Numbered from the stretch's first letter, positions 17,459-26,655 are shown. The stretch is 64,000 nt of DNA from Sphingomonas sp. PP-CC-1A-547 (GCF_003610375.1 NZ_RAPZ01000010.1:532161-596160); one strand, 5' to 3'. Notes: generated from the sequence alone by a model not told the origin. A program made the numbers and translations.

Positions 17459-18808
17459 ATGTCGATCGAGATCAAGATGCCTGCGCTGTCCCCGACCATG
17501 GAGGAGGGTACCCTCGCCAAATGGTTGATCAAGGAGGGCGACGTCGTGAAATCCGGCGACCTGATGGCCGAGATCGAGACCGACAAGGCGACGATGGAAT
17601 TCGAAGCCGTCGATGAGGGCACCGTGGTCAAGATCCTCGTCGCCGAGGGTACCGACAACGTGAAGGTCGGCACCGTCATCGCGATCATCGCCGAAGAAGG
17701 CGAGGACGCGTCTTCGGTTTCTGCTCCGACCACGAGCGAGACGCCCGAGCCTGTCGCGAAGGAATCGGAAGCGAAGCCCGACCCGAAGGATCCGAACGAC
17801 ACCGGTAGCGAGGCCAAGCCGGTCGAACGCACCGAGGCTTCGGCCGAGGATCACGGCCGTCCCGACGATGCCGGTGCGGCCAAGCCCGCCGCCAACGGTG
17901 ACCGTGTGAAGGCGAGCCCGCTCGCGCGCCGTCTCGCCGCCGACAAGGGCATCGATCTCGGCGCCGTCTCGGGGTCGGGGCCGAAGGGTCGCATCGTCAA
18001 GGCGGACGTCGAGAGCGCGAAGCCGGGTGCTGCGCCTGTCGCTGCGAAGACCGACGCTCCTGCGCCGACCGCCTCCGCTGCTCCGGCGCCTGCCGCGAAG
18101 CCTGCGGCCGTGCCGGATATTCCACACGAGGCGACCAAGCTCAGCAACGTCCGGAAGACGATCGCGCGTCGCCTGACCGAGTCGAAGCAGACCGTTCCGC
18201 ACATCTATCTCACCGTGAACGTCCGCCTCGACGCGCTGCTCAAGCTGCGCGGCGAGCTGAACAAGAGCCTCGAATCGCGCGGCGTGAAGCTGTCGGTCAA
18301 CGATCTGCTGATCAAGGCGCAGGCCGTGGCGCTGATGCAGGTGCCGAGCTGCAACGTGATGTTCACGCCCGACCAGCTCATCACCTTCCAGCGTGCCGAC
18401 ATCTCGGTGGCGGTGAGCACGCCGTCGGGTCTGATCACGCCGATCATCGTCGGTGCGGACACCGCATCGCTGTCGTCGATCTCGACGCAGATGAAGGACC
18501 TTGCCGGCCGTGCGCGCGACGGCAAGCTGAAGCCCGAGGAATATCAGGGTGGCACCGCTTCGATCAGCAACATGGGCATGTTCGGCATCACGCAATTCGA
18601 TGCGGTCATCAATCCGCCGCAGGCGATGATCCTCGCGGTCGGCGCGGGCGAGAAGCGCCCGGTCGTGATCGGTGACGAACTGGCGGTCGCGACGGTCATG
18701 TCGGCCACCGGCAGCTTCGATCACCGCGCGATCGACGGGGCCGACGGCGCGCAGTTCATGAAGGCGTTCAAGCACCTCGTTGAGAACCCGCTGGGCATGC
18801 TCGCCTGA
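17459..18808 (+). CDS. pdhC: Pyruvate dehydrogenase complex E2, dihydrolipoamide acetyltransferase
   Basis: E2 of the pyruvate dehydrogenase complex, moving acetyl from lipoamide to CoA. The lipoyl domain (1-78) starts [18 protein letters not shown] and has [13 protein letters not shown] with the lipoylated lysine. An acidic/Ala-Pro linker follows, then the E1/E3-binding domain ([17 protein letters not shown], about 150-190), a second Ala/Pro linker and the catalytic domain with [12 protein letters not shown] near the end. The 449-residue length is normal. E1 genes are not in the window; lpdA (E3) lies 645 bp downstream on the same strand. Confidence 0.94.
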   Translation: MSIEIKMPALSPTMEEGTLAKWLIKEGDVVKSGDLMAEIETDKATMEFEAVDEGTVVKILVAEGTDNVKVGTVIAIIAEEGEDASSVSAPTTSETPEPVAKESEAKPDPKDPNDTGSEAKPVERTEASAEDHGRPDDAGAAKPAANGDRVKASPLARRLAADKGIDLGAVSGSGPKGRIVKADVESAKPGAAPVAAKTDAPAPTASAAPAPAAKPAAVPDIPHEATKLSNVRKTIARRLTESKQTVPHIYLTVNVRLDALLKLRGELNKSLESRGVKLSVNDLLIKAQAVALMQVPSCNVMFTPDQLITFQRADISVAVSTPSGLITPIIVGADTASLSSISTQMKDLAGRARDGKLKPEEYQGGTASISNMGMFGITQFDAVINPPQAMILAVGAGEKRPVVIGDELAVATVMSATGSFDHRAIDGADGAQFMKAFKHLVENPLGMLA

Positions 18809-18809
18809 G

Positions 18810-19049
18810 ATGGGCCTGGTGTCGTCGTTCAGGTCGCTTTCGGGCACCACCATCGAGATCCTGCACATCCTCGGCGGGCTCGTGGCGGCGGTGGCAATGA
18901 CCTGGGCGGCGGCATGGTCCTACCCGCTTGGGCAGGACGTGATCTGGTCTTGCGGGGCCGCAGCCATGGTTGCGACCGTACTTATGGGCGTGGGACCGTT
19001 GCGCCGCGCCCGGCGTCTCGACCGAACGACCCGCAGGAGTGAAGCGTGA
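18810..19049 (+). CDS. Small two-span membrane protein, unknown function
   Basis: A 79-residue protein with two hydrophobic segments (about residues 17-35 and 44-62) and an Arg-rich C-terminus. It begins 1 nt after the E2 stop and ends overlapping the thioesterase start as GTGA, so it is fully embedded in the pdhC-lpdA operon. No Shine-Dalgarno stands out; coupling to E2 translation is likely. I do not recognise a family. Confidence 0.6.
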   Translation: MGLVSSFRSLSGTTIEILHILGGLVAAVAMTWAAAWSYPLGQDVIWSCGAAAMVATVLMGVGPLRRARRLDRTTRRSEA

Positions 19050-19435
19050 CCGACCTGCCCCCCAACACCGCACCGACGATCCGCGTTACCGCGATGCCAG
19101 CCGACGCGAATCCGTATGGCGACATCTTCGGCGGCTGGCTGATGGGCCAGATGGATTTGGCCGCCGGTTCGGTCGCCTCGCGGCGTAGCGGCGGCCGTGC
19201 CGTCACGATTGCGGCGGACGCGATGAAGTTCCACATGCCGGTCGTCGTCGGTGACGAGGTCTCCGTGTACGCGCACCTGATCGCGGTCGGCCGTACCTCG
19301 ATGACGATCGAAGTCGAGGCCTGGCGTCGTGCGCGCCATAGCAACGACAGCTGCAAGGTAACCCAGGCTCGCTTCATCTTCGTGGCGGTCGGCGACGATC
19401 GCAAACCGCGGCCCGTGCCGCCCGAAACCAACTGA
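19046..19435 (+). CDS. Hotdog-fold acyl-CoA thioesterase
   Basis: A 129-residue YciA/BACH-type thioesterase hydrolysing acyl-CoA esters. The signature NPYGDIFGGWLMGQMDLAAG (about residues 13-32) contains the catalytic-region Asn and Asp of the family, followed by the central helix and VTIAADAMKFHMPVVVGDEV. It starts with a GTG overlapping the preceding gene and is 18 bp before lpdA, so it may tune CoA release next to the pyruvate dehydrogenase genes; that link is inference. Confidence 0.88.
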   Translation: MTDLPPNTAPTIRVTAMPADANPYGDIFGGWLMGQMDLAAGSVASRRSGGRAVTIAADAMKFHMPVVVGDEVSVYAHLIAVGRTSMTIEVEAWRRARHSNDSCKVTQARFIFVAVGDDRKPRPVPPETN

Positions 19436-19453
19436 TTTTCAAAGGACTCTACC

Positions 19454-20848
19454 GTGGCTGATACCTATGATCTCGTCATCCTCGGCTCGGGCCCCGGCGG
19501 CTACGTCGCCGCGATCCGTGCGTCGCAGCTCGGCCTGAAAGTTGCGATCGTCGAGCGTGAGCGCTTGGGCGGCATCTGCCTAAACTGGGGCTGCATCCCG
19601 ACCAAGGCGCTGCTCCGCACGTCGGAAATCTACCACTACATGCAGAACGCCGAGAGCTACGGCCTCAAGGCGGACAATGTCGGGTTCGACCTCGCCAAGA
19701 TCGTCGACCGCTCGCGCAAGGTTGCAGGCCAGCTGAACGCGGGCGTCAAGGGCCTGATGAAGAAGAACAAGGTGACCGTCGTCGAAGGCGTCGGCACCGT
19801 GACCGCCAAAGGCAAGCTCAGCATTAAGCAGGGCGACAAGACCGTCGAGCTCGAGGCGAAGAACATCATCGTCGCGACCGGCGCGCGCGCGCGCGACCTG
19901 CCGTTCGCCAAGGCCGACGGCGAGCGGATCTGGACCTATCGTCACGCGATGGTGCCGACCGAGATGCCGACCAAGCTGCTGGTCATTGGCTCGGGCGCGA
20001 TCGGCGTCGAGTTCGCCAGCTTCTACAACGACATGGGGGCCGACGTGACGATCGTCGAGATGCTCCCGCGCATCCTCCCCGTTGAGGACGAGGAAGTCTC
20101 CGCGTTCATGGACAAGGCGCTGACCAAGCAGGGCATCAAGCTGCTGACCCAGACCGGCCTCGAAGGTCTCGCACCCTCGGCGAACGGCGTCACGGCGAAG
20201 ATCAAGGCGAAGGACGGCAAGGTTTCGGAAGAGACCTTCAGCCACGCGATCATCGCGATCGGCATCGTCCCCAACACCGAGAATATCGGGCTGGAGGCTT
20301 TGGGCGTCGAGACCGACCGCGGGCACATCAAGACCGACGGCTATGGCCGCACCAACGTCGACGGCATCTGGGCGATCGGCGACGTCACCGGCGCGCCGTG
20401 GTTGGCACACAAGGCCAGCCACGAGGGCATCATCGCGGTCGAGAAGATCGCCGGCGGTTCGCCGCACCAGATGGACAAAGCCAACATCCCCGGCTGCACC
20501 TATTCGCGTCCGCAGGTTGCGTCGGTCGGCATGACCGAGGCGAAGGCGAAGGAAGCGGGTTACGAGCTGAAGGTCGGCAAGTTCCCCTTCATCGGCAACG
20601 GCAAGGCGATCGCGCTGGGCGAGGCCGAGGGCTTCGTGAAGACGGTGTTCGACGCGAAGACCGGCGAACTGCTCGGCGCACACATGGTCGGCGCGGAAGT
20701 GACCGAGTTGATCCAGGGCTATGTCGTCGCGCGCCAGCTCGAGACGACCGAGGCCGAGCTGATGGAAACGGTGTTCGCGCATCCGACGCTGTCCGAGATG
20801 ATGCACGAGAGCGTGCTCGCTGCGTACGGTCGCGCGATCCACTACTGA
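19454..20848 (+). CDS. lpdA: Dihydrolipoyl dehydrogenase (E3)
   Basis: FAD enzyme re-oxidising dihydrolipoamide with NAD in the 2-oxoacid dehydrogenase complexes. The 464-residue protein has the N-terminal FAD motif GSGPGGYVAA, the redox disulfide GGICLNWGCIPTKALL, the NAD-binding GSGAIGVEFASFY and the C-terminal catalytic pair in VFAHPTLSEMMHE. It closes the pdhC operon and is followed by a repeat element rather than a clear terminator. Confidence 0.97.
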   Translation: MADTYDLVILGSGPGGYVAAIRASQLGLKVAIVERERLGGICLNWGCIPTKALLRTSEIYHYMQNAESYGLKADNVGFDLAKIVDRSRKVAGQLNAGVKGLMKKNKVTVVEGVGTVTAKGKLSIKQGDKTVELEAKNIIVATGARARDLPFAKADGERIWTYRHAMVPTEMPTKLLVIGSGAIGVEFASFYNDMGADVTIVEMLPRILPVEDEEVSAFMDKALTKQGIKLLTQTGLEGLAPSANGVTAKIKAKDGKVSEETFSHAIIAIGIVPNTENIGLEALGVETDRGHIKTDGYGRTNVDGIWAIGDVTGAPWLAHKASHEGIIAVEKIAGGSPHQMDKANIPGCTYSRPQVASVGMTEAKAKEAGYELKVGKFPFIGNGKAIALGEAEGFVKTVFDAKTGELLGAHMVGAEVTELIQGYVVARQLETTEAELMETVFAHPTLSEMMHESVLAAYGRAIHY

Positions 20849-20858
20849 AAGTGATCGA

Positions 20859-20980
20859 TCCTCCCCCGCAAGGGGGAGGTGGCAGGCGTTAGCCTGACGG
20901 AGGGGGAGGTAAGAGACACAGCTGTTCCGTGCCCTCCCCCTCCGCCGCCTTCGGCGCCACCTCCCCCTGGCGGGGAGGAT
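20859..20980. repeat. Paired inverted-repeat element, family B (copy B1)
   Basis: TCCTCCCCC...GGGGGAGGTGGC on the left is matched by GCCACCTCCCCC...GGGGAGGA on the right, with inner arms CTGACGGAGGGGGAGG and CCTCCCCCTCCG. Related copies are at 24490-24612, 38965-39089 and 44392-44515. Confidence 0.85.
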
Positions 20981-21050
20981 TAGGGTTTGGCCAACTTCTC
21001 CCGTCGGCCGTCCTCCTGATGATTTTGGAGCCCGCGGGTAGCAAACCTTG

Positions 21051-21103
21051 TTTCCCCGCGAAGGCGGGGATCCAGACTGGACTCCCGCCTTCGCGGGAGA
21101 ACA
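21051..21103. repeat. Paired inverted-repeat element, family C (copy C2)
   Basis: TTTCCCCGCGAAGGCGGGGA and TCCCGCCTTCGCGGGAGAAC flank TCCAGACTGGAC. It is in the opposite orientation to C1 and almost identical to C3 at 36431-36483. Confidence 0.85.
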
Positions 21104-21290
21104 TGGCAGTAGTCGAGCCCACGGCGGACCACTGTTTCAGTTCCCCAGCCGACCGATCAGGTCGGGCAAACCGTCTTGTTTCGGTCCTATCTCGCTTGAC
21201 CTATGCTCGTGTCCCATCGAAGGGCGGGTCGGTCGCGAAGTCTAGCGTTTGGGATTTCGCGGACCGAAGCAATCGGTACAGGATCCGAGA

Positions 21291-22721
21291 ATGTCGATCG
21301 AACCCGTACCATTCGCGACCGCCCGCACCGCCATTATCGCCATAGCCGCAGCCGCGCTGTGCATCGCATCGCTAGCGCTATTCTGGCCGGGCACGGCGAT
21401 GTACGATACCGTCGCGCAATACCGGCAGGTCCTGTCGGGCGTGTACGACGACTGGCATCCGCCGGCGATGGCGCGCGTCTGGGCGCTGCTCGCGGCGTTC
21501 GGCCCCGGTGCGACGCCGATGCTGGTCCTGCAACTCGGCACTTATTGGCTGGGCCTTGGCATGATCGCAGCTGCGTTAGGCCGGGCCGGGCGTTCCCGCA
21601 GCGCTGTGGCAATCCTCGCGATCGGCCTCCTCCCGCCCTTCCTCGGCTGGCAGGGCGTCGTTCTCAAGGACGCGCAACTCGCGGGTGCGCTGCTCGCGGC
21701 GGTCGGGATCATTGGCTGGTGGCGTCTCGCGCGTCGCCCACTGCCCGGTGCAATGTGGATCGTGGTGACGCTGCTGCTCGTCTATGCCGTGCTCGTTCGC
21801 GCCAACGCCGTCTTCATCGTAGTTCCCCTGCTCGTCACTCTCGCCCCACGCCGGACTCACCCTGTGGCAAAGCTTGCAACCGGCCTCATTGCGGTGATGC
21901 TCGTGCTCGGCGTCGCGCCTGTCGTGAACCACCGCCTGCTCCGCGCGCAACCCAGCGGCGTCGAGGCGACCCAGGCGATCTACGACCTCGCTGGCATAGC
22001 CGCGCGTGTCCCGACCAGCGACACCACCGGCCTCACGCAGTCAGAGGCTGCGACCGTTATCGCCCGCGGTTGCGCGAAACCGTTCTTTTGGGATCCGCTC
22101 GGCGACGAGGCGCATTGCGGGACGACGATGGCGCGGCTGCGCGCGTTGCCGACCGCGACGCTGTACGTCACGCTGGCGTCGGCGGCGCTGCATCATCCGA
22201 TCGCCTATGCCGGACACCGCCTCGCGCACCTGAACTCGACCGACCGCTGGTTGGTCCCGTTCCACTGGCCGAGCGCAGCACCGCCTGCCGCGTCCGAGCC
22301 GAACACGCTCGGGCTCGCCAATCCCGGCGCCGGCGCGCGCGCGTGGGAGGCGCTGACCGCGGCCGTCGTCGAGACGCCGCTCGGCTGGCCGATCGCCTGG
22401 ATCGTCGTCGCGATCGCCGCGCTTGCCGCCAGCCTGTCGCGTCCGCACGATCCGGTCCGCGATCTCGGTACCGCGCTACTCGTGTCCGCGCTGTGGCTCG
22501 AGGCGAGCTTCGCGGTCCTGAGCATCGCGTCGGACCTGCGCTATCACCTGTGGCCGATGATCTCGACCGCGGTGGCGGTCGTGCTGCTCGCCGATCGCGC
22601 GCCGCCGCGACGAATACTCGCGGTCGGCGCAGGCGCCCTCATTCTGGTCGTCGGCTGCGGGATCGCCGCACGCGTCCTGCTGCCCCAACCGCCGCAGACT
22701 TATGCGGGCATGCTCGGCTGA
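21291..22721 (+). CDS. Polytopic membrane protein, glycosyltransferase-C-like
   Basis: A 476-residue integral membrane protein with about nine to ten hydrophobic segments. An extracytoplasmic loop after the first span carries WPGTAMYDTVAQYRQVLSGVYDDWHPPAM; an acidic residue and a DWHPP motif in this place are reminiscent of GT-C glycosyltransferases that use polyprenyl-phosphate sugars. No catalytic assignment is secure. The gene ends 1 nt from the convergent RcnB-like gene. Start at 21291 is the first ATG giving a compact N-terminus before the first span. Confidence 0.6.
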   Translation: MSIEPVPFATARTAIIAIAAAALCIASLALFWPGTAMYDTVAQYRQVLSGVYDDWHPPAMARVWALLAAFGPGATPMLVLQLGTYWLGLGMIAAALGRAGRSRSAVAILAIGLLPPFLGWQGVVLKDAQLAGALLAAVGIIGWWRLARRPLPGAMWIVVTLLLVYAVLVRANAVFIVVPLLVTLAPRRTHPVAKLATGLIAVMLVLGVAPVVNHRLLRAQPSGVEATQAIYDLAGIAARVPTSDTTGLTQSEAATVIARGCAKPFFWDPLGDEAHCGTTMARLRALPTATLYVTLASAALHHPIAYAGHRLAHLNSTDRWLVPFHWPSAAPPAASEPNTLGLANPGAGARAWEALTAAVVETPLGWPIAWIVVAIAALAASLSRPHDPVRDLGTALLVSALWLEASFAVLSIASDLRYHLWPMISTAVAVVLLADRAPPRRILAVGAGALILVVGCGIAARVLLPQPPQTYAGMLG

Positions 22722-22722
22722 G

Positions 22723-23793
22723 TTACCGGCGGCGGCGCAGCTTTTTCCGCGGATATGGCACCGTGTCGTAATATTCGGTCGTGGTGGTGGTCGTCGTCAC
22801 CGGCACGGACTGCACGACCACCGTCGTCGAACCGGCCGGGTACGCTTGGCCGCTGGTTGTCGTCACCGTGGTGAGACCATCCGGCGATGTCCAGCTGCCC
22901 CCTGGTGCCACAACATGGCTACGGGGTTGCGGGTACCCAGCGTCATAGGAGGGCGGCGGCGGCGGCGAGTAGTCGGTCACGTAGGACGGAGCTGCATAGC
23001 CGGCGCCATATCCTCGAACCGGCGGCGGGGGTGCCGGACGACCGCGACCCTCGGCCTTGTCGATCGCATAGCCGGCAGCGGCTCCTAGACCCGTCCCGAT
23101 CAACGTCCCGCCAAGCCGATTGCCACGACCGCCGATGACGTTGCCGGCGACGCCGCCTGCGACCGCGCCAATCGCGGCGCCACCCAGACCGGTGTCGCGG
23201 CGGGGTGCTGGGCGATCTGCGTTGGGCTGGACGTAGCCGCGGTCGCTCGGACTCGCATAGTCATTGTCGTTGCGCGCATAGGCGCGTGAGTCAGCTGCGA
23301 CAAAGCCGCCACCGCCGGTCCGATCCCAGTCGATGTCGCTTGTCGTATCGTAGACCGATCCGCGCGCGTCGATCAGCACTGCATCGTCGTAGTAACGCGC
23401 CCAGTTATAGCCCTGCGGCGGCTGCGTGAGGCCGTAGTTCGACCAGTCGCCGACGTGGAAGCGCGGTGCATTCCAATAGGCTGGCACGGCCCAGCCGCGA
23501 TGCGGGCGGCGATAGCCCGCCCAACCGCCGGGGGCGTTGGCACCCGCCCACCAGCGCCCGCCGATCTTGCTGCCCCAGCGCGAGGACCGCGGCGCAGCGA
23601 CCGGCCGTGTCGGCGCCTGCACGACGGGCATCTGCGCGGCGATCGGACCGGGGCGGCCGGGACGGGCCATCGGCGCCTGCATCGCAGTGTCAGGGGCGGT
23701 CCTGGGCGCGGGATAACTTGCGCCGGGACGTTGCGCGTCCGCGACACCGCTTGCCAACACCAGCCCCGCGCTCGCGATCAAAAGCCTCCGCAT
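22723..23793 (-). CDS. Secreted RcnB-like and glycine-zipper protein
   Basis: A 356-residue exported protein: signal peptide (about 1-20), Pro/Ala/Gly-rich region, an RcnB-like segment (YGLTQPPQGYNWARYYDDAVLIDARG, about 130-156), a glycine-zipper pair (GLGGAAIGAVAGGVAGNVIGG and GTLIGTGLGAAAGYAI, about 215-260) and a long Pro/Tyr/Thr-rich tail ending in a basic cluster KKLRRRR. RcnB-type domains face the periplasm, and glycine zippers associate with membranes. The ribosome site GGGAGAC supports the ATG at 23793. Function is unknown. Confidence 0.75.
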   Translation of the reverse strand: MRRLLIASAGLVLASGVADAQRPGASYPAPRTAPDTAMQAPMARPGRPGPIAAQMPVVQAPTRPVAAPRSSRWGSKIGGRWWAGANAPGGWAGYRRPHRGWAVPAYWNAPRFHVGDWSNYGLTQPPQGYNWARYYDDAVLIDARGSVYDTTSDIDWDRTGGGGFVAADSRAYARNDNDYASPSDRGYVQPNADRPAPRRDTGLGGAAIGAVAGGVAGNVIGGRGNRLGGTLIGTGLGAAAGYAIDKAEGRGRPAPPPPVRGYGAGYAAPSYVTDYSPPPPPSYDAGYPQPRSHVVAPGGSWTSPDGLTTVTTTSGQAYPAGSTTVVVQSVPVTTTTTTTEYYDTVPYPRKKLRRRR

Positions 23794-23919
23794 GTCCGTC
23801 TCCCTGGTTTGCCACCCGATCCAGCGCAAACGCCGGATATCTTAACGCGTTGCTTACCAAGTGTGCGGGGGAGTCGCCAGAAGGCGTGCTGTCCCGAAAC
23901 GGGGCGCGTCGGACCGGTC

Positions 23920-24402
23920 TTAGATCAGCCGCTCGGCGAGCAATGCCGCCAGCGCCTCGCACCCTGCCGCGTCCTCGGCATCGAACCGCGCGGGTTCGGG
24001 GCTGTCGAGGTCGAGCACTGCGATCAGTGTGCCGTCTTTCGTCACCGGCACCACCAGTTCGGAGCGGCTCGCGGCATCGCAGGCGATGTGGCCGGGGAAG
24101 GCATGGACGTCCTCGACCAGTTGCGTCGTCAGCGTCGCGGCGGCGGCCCCGCAGACGCCCTTGCCGACCGGGATGCGGATGCACGCGACCTTGCCCTGAA
24201 ACGGGCCGAGCACGAGCTCACCTTCCACCAGCCGATAGAACCCCGCCCAGTTGAGATCCGGGAGATACTCCCACACGAGCGCGGCGGCGTTGGCCATGTT
24301 GGCGATCGGGTCGGTCTCGTCCGTCGTCAGCGCGTCGAGTGCGGCGAGGAGGTCGCGGTAGAGATCGGCCTTGGTGCCGGCGGCGATATCGAACTGGTAC
24401 AT
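23920..24402 (-). CDS. msrC: Free methionine-(R)-sulfoxide reductase (GAF domain)
   Basis: A 160-residue single GAF domain reducing free Met-(R)-sulfoxide. The three family cysteines are present: C74 and C84 in CIRIPVGKGVCGAAA and C108 in HIACDAASRSELVVP, at the same spacing as the E. coli fRMsr residues. NWAGFYRL and VLDLDSPEPARFD are also typical. It stands alone, with a family B repeat element just upstream. Confidence 0.92.
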   Translation of the reverse strand: MYQFDIAAGTKADLYRDLLAALDALTTDETDPIANMANAAALVWEYLPDLNWAGFYRLVEGELVLGPFQGKVACIRIPVGKGVCGAAAATLTTQLVEDVHAFPGHIACDAASRSELVVPVTKDGTLIAVLDLDSPEPARFDAEDAAGCEALAALLAERLI

Positions 24403-24489
24403 GGTGTCTTCCTTGATTGAGAGGCAGCTAACGCTCCCCCAAATCCGTCACTCAGCAAAAGCTGGGGTGACGCAGCGGCAATGTGGCGA

Positions 24490-24612
24490 TCCTCCCCCGC
24501 CAGGGGGAGGTGGCGCCGCAGGCGACGGAGGGGGAGGACACGGAACATCCGACATCGCGTGCCTCCCCCTCCGTCTGGCTAGCGCCGGCCACCCCCCCCT
24601 GGCGGGGGAGGA
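24490..24612. repeat. Paired inverted-repeat element, family B (copy B2)
   Basis: TCCTCCCCCGCCAGGGGGAG on the left mirrors CCCCCCTGGCGGGGGAGGA on the right, with inner arms GGCGACGGAGGGGGAGG and CCTCCCCCTCCGTC. It fills half of the 247-bp gap between the arfB and msrC genes. Confidence 0.85.
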
Positions 24613-24649
24613 TTGCGAGGTTAACGAGACGCCCATAGGCATGGCGCGC

Positions 24650-25075
24650 TCAATCGTCACGGACCTTGCCCCGCCCCGCCTTGACCCCGCTCCGCACTTT
24701 CTTCGTATCGACCCGCCTTGCCTTCGCCGCCTTGGACGGCTTGGTCGCACGGCGTGCTTTCGGGACGATCGTCGCTTCCTTGATCAGCGCGACGAGGCGT
24801 TCGCGGACTTCCTGGCGGTTGAGCAATTGCGACCGCGATCCCTCGCTGCGCAGAACGAGGACGCCGTCGCGCGTGAGGCGCGATCCGGCCAGCACGGCGA
24901 TGCGATTCTTCACCGCCAGCGGCAGGCCGGGCGAGAGGCCGACGTCGAAGCGCAGGATCACCGCGCTGTCGGTGGTGTTGACGTGCTGACCGCCGGGACC
25001 GCCCGAGCGCGTCGTGCTCTCGATCAGTTCGCTGTCATCGATCGAGATCGATCGGGTGATCGGGATCGCGACCAT
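24650..25075 (-). CDS. arfB: Ribosome-rescue peptidyl-tRNA hydrolase ArfB
   Basis: A 141-residue release-factor-like protein that frees stalled ribosomes. The GGQ catalytic motif is in RSGGPGGQHVN (GGQ at 28-30) and the C-terminal basic tail (ARRATKPSKAAKARRVDTKKVRSGVK) is the part that enters the mRNA channel in YaeJ/ArfB. It is a stop-codon-independent hydrolase because the codon-recognition domain of RF1/RF2 is missing. It lies 21 bp after the pseudouridine synthase on the same strand. Confidence 0.95.
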   Translation of the reverse strand: MVAIPITRSISIDDSELIESTTRSGGPGGQHVNTTDSAVILRFDVGLSPGLPLAVKNRIAVLAGSRLTRDGVLVLRSEGSRSQLLNRQEVRERLVALIKEATIVPKARRATKPSKAAKARRVDTKKVRSGVKAGRGKVRDD

Positions 25076-25096
25076 TAGCCCGTGCCCTCAGCCCGC

Positions 25097-25816
25097 TCAG
25101 TCGTCGGCGGAGTCGGGCGTCGTTGCCGCATCGGCAGCCGGAGCGACGTTGGTAACCGGAGCCGCCTCGTCGGCAAAACCTGCCTTGGCGAACCGCTCGG
25201 GGAGCGGCGCTTCGGCGAGCACGTCGGGCTTGCCCGGGCGCGGGACGATCAGCCGCTGAGCGTGGAGCATCATGCCGAGCCCGTCCGCCTTGCCGTACAC
25301 GCCGTCGCCGACCACCGGCGCACCGAGGCCGCTCGCAGCATGCACGCGAATCTGGTGCGTGCGGCCGGTCTCGGGCAGGAACTCGACCAGCGAGCGGCCG
25401 TCCTTGATTTCCAGCACGCGCCAGTTGGTGCGTGACTTCTTGCCGTTCGGGTCCTCGACCATCCGCCAGCCGGTCTCGGCGGTGCTCACCTTGCCGAGCG
25501 CCATCTCGATCAGGCCGGACGTCCCCTCGACCACGCCGTCGAGCAGCGCGACGTAGCGCTTCGAGACGAGGCCCTGCTCGAATGCCTGCTGCAACCGGGC
25601 ATGCGCCTTCGGGTTGCGCGACAGGAGCAGGCAACCGCTCGTGTCGCGGTCGAGCCGGTGCACCGCCTTCGGCCAGCGCTGGAAGCCGAACTTCAGGCTT
25701 TCGAGATGATTTTCGAGGCTCAGCGAGCCATCGCGGGGCGGATCGACCGGCAGCCCTGCGGGCTTGTCGATCACCAGGGCCTCGCCGTCGAGGAAGAGTA
25801 CGCGTTCACCATGCAT
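25097..25816 (-). CDS. RluA-family pseudouridine synthase
   Basis: A 239-residue RNA pseudouridine synthase. HRLDRDTSG (about 53-61) holds the catalytic aspartate (D56), and the sequences VIDKPAGLPV near the start, SKRYVALLDG, LPETGRTHQIRVH and LMLHAQRL-like MLHAQRLIV mark the RluA fold. No S4 domain precedes it, so it is like the RluA/RluE-length enzymes. The target uridine is not predictable. The tail is Ala/Asp-rich. The start ATG at 25816 follows AAGGGCGG. Confidence 0.9.
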   Translation of the reverse strand: MHGERVLFLDGEALVIDKPAGLPVDPPRDGSLSLENHLESLKFGFQRWPKAVHRLDRDTSGCLLLSRNPKAHARLQQAFEQGLVSKRYVALLDGVVEGTSGLIEMALGKVSTAETGWRMVEDPNGKKSRTNWRVLEIKDGRSLVEFLPETGRTHQIRVHAASGLGAPVVGDGVYGKADGLGMMLHAQRLIVPRPGKPDVLAEAPLPERFAKAGFADEAAPVTNVAPAADAATTPDSADD

Positions 25817-25864
25817 GCCGCCGCCCTTGCCATCATTAGCGCCTGCGTGCCAGAGCCCGCGTCG

Positions 25865-26611
25865 ATGTTGCACCGCACACTGGCTCTCACGCTCTTGTTC
25901 GCCCCCACGATCGCGGAAGCACAATTGTGCGAGGGACAGAGCGCCGCGATCGCGCCGGACGGTCGTGCGTTCGGGCATTTGCCGTACGGCGATGCGCCCG
26001 AAACCGAGCTGGTCACGCTGCCGTCGGCGTATTCGGTGGGCAATCCTTGCATGGTGCGCGCCGACATATTGCCTGACCTGTTGCGGCTGTTCGCGGCGGC
26101 TCAGGGCGATCCTTCGGTGATGGGCCAACTGCGCGCGCTCTCGTGCCAACGGTCGATCGCGCGCCAACGCAGCGTCTTCTGTCGCGGCGAGACGAGCAGC
26201 CCGGCGGACCGCGCGATCTCGGTCGCCCCGCCGGGGTATAGCGAGCACTCCACCGGCTATGCGCTGGATTTCGCTGTGCGACCGGCGAACGGGTGTCCCG
26301 ATGCGGAGGCATGCATGGCGGCTACGCCTGCTGCGCGCTGGCTGCGGCTGAACGCCCCGCGGTTCGGGTTCGAGCAGAGCTTTCCCGGTGGGAACAAGCA
26401 GCATGTGAAGTGGGAGCCGTGGCACTGGCGCTGGGTCGGCGCGAGCGAGAGTGCGCCTGGGGCGGCGAAGGCCCGGTTCGTGTTTGCGCGGGCTCGGCGG
26501 GAGTATCCGGCGGATCCGGGGGTGTTGCCGTTGGTGGTGAAGGTTACGGTTCAGCCGCCGGTGCCGGTGGCGCCGGTGATGGTCGTGCCTTCGAAGAAGA
26601 AGCGGCGGTAG
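25865..26611 (+). CDS. Secreted VanY-like (M15) D,D-carboxypeptidase-family protein
   Basis: A 248-residue exported protein: signal peptide MLHRTLALTLLFAPTIAEA, then an M15 peptidase domain with zinc-ligand motifs SEHSTGYALDF (SxHxxGxAxD) and EPWHWRW. Cysteines are frequent (for example QLCEGQ, NPCMV, ALSCQ, VFCRG), suggesting disulfides. Family members trim peptidoglycan stem peptides. The basic tail KKKRR and a Pro/Val-rich segment end the protein. It is divergent from the pseudouridine synthase with 48 bp between, so the promoters are close. Confidence 0.85.
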   Translation: MLHRTLALTLLFAPTIAEAQLCEGQSAAIAPDGRAFGHLPYGDAPETELVTLPSAYSVGNPCMVRADILPDLLRLFAAAQGDPSVMGQLRALSCQRSIARQRSVFCRGETSSPADRAISVAPPGYSEHSTGYALDFAVRPANGCPDAEACMAATPAARWLRLNAPRFGFEQSFPGGNKQHVKWEPWHWRWVGASESAPGAAKARFVFARARREYPADPGVLPLVVKVTVQPPVPVAPVMVVPSKKKRR

Positions 26612-26655
26612 GCGATGTCAACGTTTCGCTAGCGACGCACATTGCCCGCGACGGC

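Larger units (their letters stand above)
20849..21290. other. Intergenic region after lpdA with two repeat elements
   Basis: This 442-bp gap contains a family B element (20859-20980) and a family C element (21051-21103). The remaining 190 bp before the next gene should hold its promoter, but I see no clear signal and no supported gene. Confidence 0.6.
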
